Below, one piece after another: positions 55,649 to 63,110 of a DNA stretch of 64,000 nucleotides. Origin of the DNA: Rhodobium orientis. Lineage in GTDB: Bacteria; Pseudomonadota; Alphaproteobacteria; Rhizobiales; Rhodobiaceae. The stretch is from NCBI RefSeq assembly GCF_003258835.1, contig NZ_NPEV01000028.1, positions 1-64,000 of the forward strand. Reading direction: 5' to 3'. Under the pieces are notes generated by a model that made no database searches, was not told where the DNA came from, and saw only the letters and a program-made list of their open reading frames with translations. A program made the translations under genes and the position numbers. Position 1 is the first letter of the stretch. Each line of letters begins with the position of its first letter.

Positions 55649-56094
55649 CGCATGGTGTCCCGTGTGAAGCGGCGCGGCTCAGCCGTGAAGTCGGCGCCGG
55701 AGCCGGTTGCGGTGGTCGATCCGCCGCCATCGATGCGCGGCTCGCTGGTCCCGAGGCCGGACTTGCCGTCGGCGATGCGTTTCAGGCGCGCGGTGGCGTC
55801 CTCGTAGCGCTGGCGGATATCCTCGGTCAGCGATGAATGGCGGTTTGCGAGCACATAGACGGCGATGTCGATCGCCGGGCGGCGCAAATTGGACGGAGCC
55901 GACTTCAGCGGCAGCCGGTAGCGGGCGGAGAGATATTCGTCGATCTCCTCCGAGGCGGCGCTGAGCGCATTGGCAACGGCGGCATCGATGTCGGCCGGCT
56001 CGGTCATCTCGCCCGGCAGGATGTCGGTCAGAAAATCCGGACCGTAGAGCGCCTCAATGTCGGCCTTGCTGGCGTAGATCATCGTTTCGCTCAC
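55645..56094 (-). CDS. Mu gp36-like DUF1320 protein
   Basis: The 149-residue protein matches DUF1320 (Mu gp36): IYASKADIEALYGPDFL, then EEIDEYLSARYRLPL and LRRPAIDIAVYVLA, a head-tail connector type. Its start overlaps the preceding gene by 4 bases. Confidence 0.87.
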   Translation of the reverse strand: MSETMIYASKADIEALYGPDFLTDILPGEMTEPADIDAAVANALSAASEEIDEYLSARYRLPLKSAPSNLRRPAIDIAVYVLANRHSSLTEDIRQRYEDATARLKRIADGKSGLGTSEPRIDGGGSTTATGSGADFTAEPRRFTRDTMR

Positions 56095-56396
56095 GCCTTC
56101 AACCGGGTCTTGATGGCCTGTTCTGCGACGGCCTTGTAGGGGGCCAGGAAGTTCTCGATCGTCTCCAGCTCCTTGCGCAATCTCGGCAGCGCCTCGATCG
56201 CTTCGATAATGGTTTGCTCTGGGCCCGTGTCACACGCCTCGGCGCCGCATATCGCAACCGCCACGGGCTGGAACTCACTCAATAACCCGGACCAAACACG
56301 CGACGACTCGTGGTAGGCGTCCGCCAGGTCGCTTACGGCGAAGTCGATCTGCTGATACAGATATCCGGGCTGAAAGCTTCCGAATTCTCGGCTCAT
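56091..56396 (-). CDS. 101-residue phage protein of unknown function
   Basis: The small protein (MSREFGSFQPGYLYQQIDFAVSDLADAYHESSRVW...) lies between gp35-like and gp36-like genes. It is mostly helical. The base composition is lower in GC than its neighbours. Overlap of 4 bases with gp36 supports it as real. Confidence 0.65.
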   Translation of the reverse strand: MSREFGSFQPGYLYQQIDFAVSDLADAYHESSRVWSGLLSEFQPVAVAICGAEACDTGPEQTIIEAIEALPRLRKELETIENFLAPYKAVAEQAIKTRLKA

Positions 56397-56565
56397 ATCT
56401 TCGCGAATGCTCCCGTTGACCGCCGTCGTCGTGACGGCCGAAATGCGTGCGGGCGGCGCGCTAAACGCCGTGTTGGCCGGATTGCCTCAACTCTCCCAAA
56501 GCCGGACGCGGGGAGAGTGCTGGGGGCCTTGCGAGCCGTACCAGACCGCCCTCTCGGATATTGTG

Positions 56566-56898
56566 TCAGTCCTCGGCGATGGAGACGCTCAGCTCCGGGT
56601 CGTTCTCGATCGCCTCGCGCTCGACTTCGCTGAGGTCGACGGCGGCAATCCGCACCGGCACGGGGCCGAAGCGGCGGCCGGCCCGTCGCCGGCCTTGCTG
56701 AGGGCCGGTGACGACCAGGACGGCGCCCGCCGATGTGCGAGAAGCGGCGTCGTCCTGGTCGCCTGGCGCCCCCGCTGGGGGATCGGCAGCCGGCGCGGCC
56801 GGTTTCGGCTCGGCCGCGGTCGGCTTGGATTGCGCCGTGGTCTTGCTGCGGCGCGTCCGTTTGCCGGTCGGCTTTGCGGTCTCATTGCCGGCCATCAT
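56566..56898 (-). CDS. Mu gp35 / HI1506-like phage protein
   Basis: The 110-residue protein has a disordered N-terminal ~60 residues (Lys, Pro, Ala) and a C-terminal AVLVVTGPQQGRRRAGRRFG...DLSEVEREAIENDPELSV that matches HI1506-type Mu-like proteins, located after the major head protein. Start ATG at 56898 follows GGGAG. Confidence 0.78.
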   Translation of the reverse strand: MMAGNETAKPTGKRTRRSKTTAQSKPTAAEPKPAAPAADPPAGAPGDQDDAASRTSAGAVLVVTGPQQGRRRAGRRFGPVPVRIAAVDLSEVEREAIENDPELSVSIAED

Positions 56899-56921
56899 CC
56901 ACGCTCCCTGTTACCCCTGGC

Positions 56922-57818
56922 TCAGGCGAGCCACGGGCAGATGAACACCTCGACGATGTCCTTGTTGGTGTTGTCGGTGAAATCCGTCCGCTTGGCGTTC
57001 TTGATCACCTCGTCGGCGGCCGTGCGCAGCGACGGCGGAATGACGAGGAGGGTCGGCTTGATGCCGAGCGGCCGGCCGTGGTCGGTCTTCAGCGTCGTCA
57101 TCGCGTCATAGGCCGCGTCGAAATTCGCGGTCGAAAGGTCCGCCTTCGAGCCGTGCGCCATCTGCCAGAAGCCGAGGCCGACATTGCCGCGATAGTCGAC
57201 GCCGTAGATGAACTCCTTCTGCTCGAACACGCGGTCGGAGGTCTTCGGGTCGGTCTTGGCGACGAACTCAGGCGCGCGCCGCTTCTGGAAGATGAACGGC
57301 TTCAGCGGCCGGGAGGTGTCGAGCAGATACCAGGCAGGGCCGGCGCCGGCCGTCATGTTGGAGACCGACGTCTCCTTGCCGTCCTCGTCGAGCACCTTGT
57401 GGTCGGTGTCGAAGAAGTTCTGGCCGTCATAGCACTTGGTCTCAAAGGCCGACTTGACCAGGCTGAAGACGAGCTGATCCGGATGGGCGGCGGTGGAGCG
57501 GCCGAGCTCCTCCATCATCGGCTTGTAGATGCCGATATTGTCGTCCTCGATGTCGTCGCGGTCGACGCCGACGGTGATCTCGAACGGCTTGTTCTTGATC
57601 GCGTAGCCGTGGTCCTTGATCGACTGGACGTGGCGGGGGCCGATCCATTCGCGCATGTTCGGGAAGTTGCCGAGCCAGCCATATTCGTTCTGGCGGGTGG
57701 TCGACGGGATCTCGGTGGCGATCCGGCCATATGCGGTCTGAGCAGCGTCGAACGCGCCCTGGAAGTTGCGCCGGAAGCCGACATAGAGGCTCTGCAGGTT
57801 GGCGGCATTGATGAGCAT
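56922..57818 (-). CDS. Mu-like major head subunit (gpT)
   Basis: The 298-residue protein matches Mu gpT: LYVGFRRNFQGAFDA, STTRQNEYGWLGNFPNMREWIGPRHVQSIKDHGYAIKNKPFE, TVGVDRDDIEDDNIGIY, PTLLVIPPSLR. It builds the head shell. A strong Shine-Dalgarno (AGGAG) lies upstream. The protease upstream probably processes the precursor head. Confidence 0.93.
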   Translation of the reverse strand: MLINAANLQSLYVGFRRNFQGAFDAAQTAYGRIATEIPSTTRQNEYGWLGNFPNMREWIGPRHVQSIKDHGYAIKNKPFEITVGVDRDDIEDDNIGIYKPMMEELGRSTAAHPDQLVFSLVKSAFETKCYDGQNFFDTDHKVLDEDGKETSVSNMTAGAGPAWYLLDTSRPLKPFIFQKRRAPEFVAKTDPKTSDRVFEQKEFIYGVDYRGNVGLGFWQMAHGSKADLSTANFDAAYDAMTTLKTDHGRPLGIKPTLLVIPPSLRTAADEVIKNAKRTDFTDNTNKDIVEVFICPWLA

Positions 57819-57830
57819 GGGGTCGGTCTC

Positions 57831-58232
57831 CTAGCGCAGCTCGACCAGCACCGCGTCGGTGCCGTCGAGACCGATGATCTTGCCGGCGGCCGAGAGGGTC
57901 CCGGTGCCGTCCGTGGCGGCGAGCGTCTCGTCGTCCTCGACGTAGGCGGTCTTGCGGATGTGGGTTTCGTCGATCGGGTCGGTGGCGGAGTTGGCGTAGG
58001 AAAAGACGCCCCGCTTCACCTTCACGGTCTTGGCGCCGTCGGCGCCGCCGGTGTTGTCGACGGTTTCCTCGGCGCGGCCGACTGAGACGAGGCCGGCGCC
58101 AGCCTTGCCGGCGTCGGCATAGCCGGCGTCGAGAACGACCATGCCGCCCTGGTGGACGACCGCATCGGCGGCGACCTCATAGACGTGCACGTCGCCGAGA
58201 ATTTCCTTCGTCATGCGCGGGCCGGAAAGCAT
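57831..58232 (-). CDS. Putative head decoration/capsid accessory protein
   Basis: The 133-residue protein lies between protease and gpT, the place of decoration or fibre proteins in Mu-like and other phages. It is beta-rich and glycine-rich (VVLDAGYADAGKAGAGLVSVGRAEETVDNTGGADGAKTVKVKRGVFSYANSA), typical of capsid decoration (DUF2190-like) folds. AGGAG precedes the ATG at 58232; an ATG at 58214 is an alternative. Confidence 0.7.
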   Translation of the reverse strand: MLSGPRMTKEILGDVHVYEVAADAVVHQGGMVVLDAGYADAGKAGAGLVSVGRAEETVDNTGGADGAKTVKVKRGVFSYANSATDPIDETHIRKTAYVEDDETLAATDGTGTLSAAGKIIGLDGTDAVLVELR

Positions 58233-58265
58233 CGCCGCGTTCTCCTTCTGACTGGTGAGCCTCGA

Positions 58266-59261
58266 TCAGGCGGCGACGGCCGCCTTGTCCTTTGCGTAGT
58301 CCGCCTCGGAAATGCCGAGCTGGGCGCAGATCGCCTTTTCCTCGCCGGTGAGCGCACCGGCTGGCTTTTGCGGGTCCTGGCCGTCGAGCCCGGAGCCGTC
58401 GCCGATGACCGGCATCGTTGCAACGAGCTGCTCGAAGGACTTGAAGCCGTCGTCGGTCTTGCAGAGCGCGACGTAGTGGTCCTTGGAGGCCGGCGCGATC
58501 TTGCCGGCCTTGACCGCCGCGTCGATCGCCGCGGCCACCTTCTTGTCGTGCTCGGCCTTGCGGGTCGCTTCCGTCTCGGCACGCGCCGTCGCCAGGTCTT
58601 CCTTGACCTTGTCGTAGTCGGCGCGCGGCACGAACTTGTCGATCGGCGGCGTCTTGGCGGCGGCAATCGCGGTCTCGGCCTCGGACCGGGCGGTATCGCG
58701 CTCGCCCTTCAGCTTCTCGATCGCTTCCAGGACTTGCTCCGGGCTTGCCGCGGCGACGAGGCCGAGGGCCGAGCAGATGGCGGTGAGGTTCATGGCGGGG
58801 TCCTCTTTCTCTTTGGCAAGGGCAGCCAGTTCCAGCGCCGGCCGATTGACGAGGCCGGCGGCGCGCAGTCGGGAGATTTCACGGGTGTCCCGGTCGAACA
58901 CGAACTCCGGGGAAAGGAAGCGGTACTCGCGCCGGGCGATCATGCCGCTGGCGCGCTCGGTCCATTCGACGCTTCCCCAGATCGAATTGTCCGGTTTCAC
59001 GAAGACGTCGGTGATCCAGCCGGCCGCCGGGGCCTCTTCGCCGCTGTCGGCCTTCAGAAACGACGCGTGCTCGTAGTCGATGACGAGCGGCGCCTTGTTG
59101 GCCTTGAAGGCGGCAACGACGGCGGCCGGGTCGCTGAGGCGCCAGGAGCGCCCGTCGCGGCCCTCAATCGCCGGGCCGGCCGGAAACAGCTGCGCCTCGC
59201 TCGGTGCCGAGGCGGCTTCGAAGGCGGTCGCGAATGCGGCTCTTGCGGTTTCCAGCGTCAT
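58266..59261 (-). CDS. Mu-like phage protease/scaffold (gpI)
   Basis: The 331-residue protein has an N-terminal protease domain (DYEHASFLKA, AAGWITDVF, EYRFLSPEFVFDRDTREI: the Mu I pattern) and a helical C-terminal part (KLKGERDTARSEAETAIAAAK) acting as scaffold. It processes capsid components. The ATG at 59261 fits the conserved start. A palindrome lies ~40 bases upstream. Confidence 0.9.
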   Translation of the reverse strand: MTLETARAAFATAFEAASAPSEAQLFPAGPAIEGRDGRSWRLSDPAAVVAAFKANKAPLVIDYEHASFLKADSGEEAPAAGWITDVFVKPDNSIWGSVEWTERASGMIARREYRFLSPEFVFDRDTREISRLRAAGLVNRPALELAALAKEKEDPAMNLTAICSALGLVAAASPEQVLEAIEKLKGERDTARSEAETAIAAAKTPPIDKFVPRADYDKVKEDLATARAETEATRKAEHDKKVAAAIDAAVKAGKIAPASKDHYVALCKTDDGFKSFEQLVATMPVIGDGSGLDGQDPQKPAGALTGEEKAICAQLGISEADYAKDKAAVAA

Positions 59262-59299
59262 GGGACACAAATTGACCGGTGCCCCATCCCGTTTCCCTA

Positions 59300-59313
59300 C
59301 TGACAGATGTCAG
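59300..59313 (-). promoter_or_regulatory. Palindrome upstream of the protease/head operon
   Basis: CTGACAGATGTCAG is a 14-bp near-perfect palindrome 38 bases upstream of the protease ATG. The same core occurs at 46813-46826 upstream of the tail sheath gene. In Mu a late promoter (PI) lies before the same gene, so this may be the activator site. Confidence 0.55.
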
Positions 59314-59508
59314 GGGACCGCGCGAAATCCGCGCCGCCAGGCCAGGCGCCGCACCTCTCCCTTCCGGATCGATCGAAACAGGCCCGTTAAAGGGGTTTCA
59401 AAGGGGGCTGGAGCCGCAAAACGGGTTTTCACGGCCGATGGCGCGCGGAAACGCTTCCCGCCGCCCTGGCGCGGCGCGGGTTGCCTCGCCGTTCTTTTTA
59501 GGGTGTCG

Positions 59509-59697
59509 TCAGGGGCGCCGGGCGTTTTCCAAGTCGCCGAATCCGCGAAGCTCCAGCCCGTGTTTCTGTGCGGCCGCTTCGGCTGCATTGTGGGCATCGG
59601 GGAGAGCGCTCATCTGCCCGATGCCAACGGCGAGAAGGACCAGCAGACCAATGCCGGCAGCGGCGGAAAGAAAGCGGGCGAGCGGATGTCTGGGTAT
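59509..59697 (-). CDS. Small membrane protein with non-standard ATA start (possible)
   Basis: A minus-strand frame encodes 62 residues: IPRHPLARF, a hydrophobic run (LSAAAGIGLLVLLAVGIG) and a polar C-terminus (HNAAEAAAQKHGLELRGFGDLENARRP). GGAGG lies six bases before an ATA codon, and no ATG, GTG or TTG exists upstream before a TAA. The first ATG is 28 codons in, after the membrane segment. Either an ATA (or ATT) start is used, or the gene is inactivated by an ATG-to-ATA change. It fills part of the 600-base gap between protease and plus-strand gene. I see nothing else in 59262-59864. Confidence 0.4.
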   Translation of the reverse strand: MPRHPLARFLSAAAGIGLLVLLAVGIGQMSALPDAHNAAEAAAQKHGLELRGFGDLENARRP

Positions 59698-59864
59698 GGC
59701 GAACCTCCGAATGACAACTTATGCATTCGGGAACATGTTGAAAACCCGCGTTCCGCGCGTCATATTCGGTTCGGGCCGAGCCAGTCGGAGAACCGGGCAC
59801 CTGCCCGTGGGGACGTTCCGCACCCCTGGCCCTCTTTCCCTCACATGGCGCGTGGAGTTCGGAG

Positions 59865-60374
59865 ATGAGCGAGGCGAACGGAGTGTCCTGGCCTCAGGCG
59901 ATCGCCATTGCCGTCATCACCAGCGGTCTGAGCTTCGCCGGCGGCTGGTGGACCTTCGCCAGCAAGGACCGCGAGCTCGATATCAAGATGGTTGAAGTTG
60001 CTCTTAGCATCCTGCGAAGCGATCCGGAGAAAAGCCCAGCTTCCGGAGCGCGGACCTGGGCGATGGATATTTTAGACCAGTATTCGGGCGTCACGCTTAC
60101 GCCGAAGGCCCGAGCGGAACTGCAAAGCGCACCGGTAATGATCGAACGGCCCTGGGGTTTGACGTTGGAAGAAATGAAGGGGCACCAATCGTCAAACGCC
60201 TCAACGATAGAGCAAATTATCCAGGACATTAAAGAAGCCGTGGCCGATAAGAAAAAAGCTTCCCGAAGGCAGTTCTTGGATCGCCTCAACGAAGAATTCG
60301 CCCCAAATGCCGCATCTCCAGCGGATGGAACGACTTCAGAAAAAGCTCCGACCCCGCAACCGTCCGGCGAATGA
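59865..60374 (+). CDS. Membrane-anchored protein on the opposite strand, unknown function
   Basis: The 169-residue protein has an N-terminal membrane segment (AIAIAVITSGLSFAGGWW) then helical cytoplasmic or periplasmic parts (DIKMVEVALSIL; IIQDIKEAVADKKKASRRQFLDRL). It is plus-strand within the head operon and lower in GC, and its 3' end overlaps the MuF gene by 89 bases. It resembles the other plus-strand gene at 39517 in layout (one N-terminal helix, long helical body). A moron (exclusion or lysis accessory) is possible. Confidence 0.6.
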   Translation: MSEANGVSWPQAIAIAVITSGLSFAGGWWTFASKDRELDIKMVEVALSILRSDPEKSPASGARTWAMDILDQYSGVTLTPKARAELQSAPVMIERPWGLTLEEMKGHQSSNASTIEQIIQDIKEAVADKKKASRRQFLDRLNEEFAPNAASPADGTTSEKAPTPQPSGE

Positions 60375-61530
60375 CCGCCAGCCAGGGCCGACCCTCTACC
60401 TCGCCCACGAATAGGACGTCTCGGTCCTGCTCGTGGATCGGTCGCCCCTTGTCGATGAGCTGCTGCACCTTTCCGTAGTCCTCGGCCGCAAGCAGCGGAG
60501 CACCGTCCTTGCGCCGACGCTTCCGCGCCTGCTTCTCGGCATCGGCCACCGAGAACCGAACCGTCTTCGTCCTGGACCCAAGCCGCTTGGCCAGGGCGTC
60601 TGGAAGCATGGCGACGGGTGCCGACAACGCGCCGCGTAACCGGTTGGCCGGATCGGGATCGTTGGGCCTGTAAGGAATCTCGCCGGACTGGATCGCCCGG
60701 AAGGGACGCGAGCCGACCAGGTCGGCGACGGCGATGCGGCGCCGGTTCTCCGTCATGGCGTCAAGCTCGCCGGAAAGGAACGTTGCGGCGTTGCGCGCCC
60801 GGTTCTTGCCGGGATTGGTCTGCCAGCCCGGATCGATGCCGACCGGCACCCGAACGGTCTCGCCCGTGCGCTTGTTGCGCCAGGGGCGCGTTGCGATCTC
60901 CGGCGCCGTGTCCCGGTAGATGACCCCGCCGTCGTCCGGTTCCCGGCCGAGCAGCTGTCGTGCCTCGCGAGCGGTGATCTGCCGGACCCGGCACTGGCAC
61001 ATCCAGCCGTTCGGCGGATAGTGGGTTGCCCAGAACGGATCGTCGACCGGCAGGATGATGCCGACCCAGGCGAGGTGTTCCGGCCGCTTGTGGCTGGCAA
61101 CCGAGATCATGTAGAGCAGATACGGCAGCGCGCCCTTGGTCCTTTGCGTCCGCTCCCATTCGCCTGCCGCATGTGCGGTTCGGGTGTTCGCCCAATAGAT
61201 GGTCCTGAGGCGGCGCGGGCTGCCGAGCTGGACGACCTTGTAGAGCCCGTCCTTGGGGTCCCCGGCGACGGCCTTTCCCCACCAACCCTTTTTCCTCAGG
61301 ACCGGTTCGAGGTTGCGGCGGAACGCTTCGAACGGCACCCGCTCGCGGATGGCCGCGTCGACCTCCTGGCGGATGTCGTCGAGGACGTCATAGCCAGCGG
61401 TCTTGGCAACGGTGAAGGAATAGGCGTGCTCCTCCGGCGCCACGTCGCGCCAGTCGAAGCTCGGCCGGCTGCGCTTCTGGTCGAAATAGCGCCGCACTTC
61501 CTCGGGCGCTTCGGCAAAGAGTTCGGGCAT
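60286..61530 (-). CDS. MuF-type head morphogenesis protein with nuclease-like C-terminus
   Basis: The 414-residue protein has the Mu gp30/SPP1-gp7 minor head region (about residues 70-200: TIYWANTRTAHAAGEWERTQ, GILPVDDPFWATHYPPNGWMCQCRVRQI). The C-terminal ~90 residues (KVQQLIDKGRPIHEQDRDVLFVGEVEGRPWLAVIRRT..GSELFLKSFHPL) look like the PBECR family of barnase/EndoU/colicin-like nucleases that ride on MuF proteins. Such a domain would be delivered with the virion. The start overlaps the portal stop. Confidence 0.85.
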   Translation of the reverse strand: MPELFAEAPEEVRRYFDQKRSRPSFDWRDVAPEEHAYSFTVAKTAGYDVLDDIRQEVDAAIRERVPFEAFRRNLEPVLRKKGWWGKAVAGDPKDGLYKVVQLGSPRRLRTIYWANTRTAHAAGEWERTQRTKGALPYLLYMISVASHKRPEHLAWVGIILPVDDPFWATHYPPNGWMCQCRVRQITAREARQLLGREPDDGGVIYRDTAPEIATRPWRNKRTGETVRVPVGIDPGWQTNPGKNRARNAATFLSGELDAMTENRRRIAVADLVGSRPFRAIQSGEIPYRPNDPDPANRLRGALSAPVAMLPDALAKRLGSRTKTVRFSVADAEKQARKRRRKDGAPLLAAEDYGKVQQLIDKGRPIHEQDRDVLFVGEVEGRPWLAVIRRTVAGSELFLKSFHPLEMRHLGRILR

Positions 61531-63110
61531 CAGCCGTCCCCGGTATCGCCGAGGCCGCGCGCCTTCATCATCAGGACCGCAAGCGAGCTGGCAAGCGGTG
61601 CGGCGTCCATGTCGCCGGAAAGGGTGTCGAGCCGTGCGATGAGATCGTCATAGCCGGTGGCCTCGTCGAAGGCCGCGCGAACCGGCGCAAGCAGCGGCTC
61701 AAGGTCCGGCTGCCAGGCGCCGAGGGCTTCTTCCAGAAGCTCGTCCAGCGCATCCCCCTGAAGCGCCGCCACCGCGTGCTCCTGGCCGCAGTCCGGACAG
61801 ACCCGTTGCCGCGCCCCGGCCGCATCTTCAGGCGGGCTGCCATCATCCGGCTTGGCTTTTGGACGTTTGGGAGACGCCAGAATTTTTGCGCCCTTCTCCG
61901 GTTCGCTGAAGCCGAGCCGGTCGCGCGCTTCGCCCATCTCCACTTCCAGGCCGAGCGGCACCAGCTTGGTCAGGGCGTTGACCATTGTGTTGATGTCCTC
62001 GGCCTCGGCGACCGGGATGTCCACATGCGGGTAGCGCTCCTGCGGCCCGTAATTGAACGACACGAACGGCTGCACCAGGTCCCGATTGACGGTGGCGGAG
62101 AGTTGGCGCGTGTCGGCGCGCAGGATGTCGAAGCGGACGTTTTCGTGGACGGCGGCCTGGGCAAGGCTCGACCCGTCGTCGGTCGTCATGGTCTGGCCGA
62201 GGACGAGCTTGGAGATCTGCCCGTCCTCGTATTCGCACATGGCGCCGAAGACCGCGTTGCCCTGGCCGCCCTTTGCCTCGATGAACTCGATGTCCATGCC
62301 CTGCGGCACGATCGCCGCCGCATCGATCGCCAGCATGCGGACCGCGCGCAGAAGCACGGCCCGCTCCTCCGGGCTGGCCCCGGAGGGGTAGCGGCCGAGC
62401 CTGAGCGGCATGCCGAAGACTTCCAGGAACGCCGCCCAGTCCTTGACCGCGAACGACTTTATGAGAAACGCCCAGGCCGCGGCGAAGGCGAGCCCGCCGC
62501 GCAGCGGTGAGCCCGATTTGAGCTTCGGGATATGGACGACGAAGGTGTAAGGCTTCAGCGGCAGACCGTCCGTGTTGCCGTCCTCGCGCAACCGCAGCCC
62601 GCGCCCCATTCTGTCGAACTGGAAGAACCGCGGATCGCGCCAGTGATATTCGGCCGGCTTCCAGAGATCGCCGTGCTCCCACACCGGCTCGACCACCGAA
62701 TAGCCCTTGCCGACGCCGTCGAGAAGATCGTCGAGCATGCCGGTGAACTCGGGCGTCTCGACCAGCTGCTCGCGCACCTTCTCGGCGATCTCGACGTCTT
62801 TCTTGTCCTCGCTGGCGGCCGTGACGATCGGCTCGATGCCGGTAACGGCGCGCTTGCGGGTGCCGAGCACGGACCGGTAATGAAGGTCGCGCTCCTCGAT
62901 CTCCTCGGCAAGCGTCAGATAGGCGACGTGATCGCCTTCCGTCGCCGCCCTCAGGATCGTGGAAAGGCGGTGAGGATCGAGCCCTGAGGCGACCGGCTCC
63001 GACCAGGTCGAGCGAACGCCGGTGACGGTCGGCGCGGCGATTTCCTCCTCCAGCAGCCGGGCCGAAAGCGGCCGGCCGTGGGGATCGACGAGAACGGGTT
63101 TTTTCGCCAT
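61530..63110 (-). CDS. DUF935 / Mu gp29-type portal protein
   Basis: The 526-residue protein matches the Mu portal family: EEIEERDLHYRSVLGTRKRAVTGIEP, YHWRDPRFFQFDR, FLIKSFAVKDWAAFLEVFGMPLRLGRYP, LGQTMTTDDGSSLAQA. A CPDCGQEH motif near the end is a typical additional piece. The start at 63110 overlaps the terminase stop by one base. Confidence 0.93.
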   Translation of the reverse strand: MAKKPVLVDPHGRPLSARLLEEEIAAPTVTGVRSTWSEPVASGLDPHRLSTILRAATEGDHVAYLTLAEEIEERDLHYRSVLGTRKRAVTGIEPIVTAASEDKKDVEIAEKVREQLVETPEFTGMLDDLLDGVGKGYSVVEPVWEHGDLWKPAEYHWRDPRFFQFDRMGRGLRLREDGNTDGLPLKPYTFVVHIPKLKSGSPLRGGLAFAAAWAFLIKSFAVKDWAAFLEVFGMPLRLGRYPSGASPEERAVLLRAVRMLAIDAAAIVPQGMDIEFIEAKGGQGNAVFGAMCEYEDGQISKLVLGQTMTTDDGSSLAQAAVHENVRFDILRADTRQLSATVNRDLVQPFVSFNYGPQERYPHVDIPVAEAEDINTMVNALTKLVPLGLEVEMGEARDRLGFSEPEKGAKILASPKRPKAKPDDGSPPEDAAGARQRVCPDCGQEHAVAALQGDALDELLEEALGAWQPDLEPLLAPVRAAFDEATGYDDLIARLDTLSGDMDAAPLASSLAVLMMKARGLGDTGDG

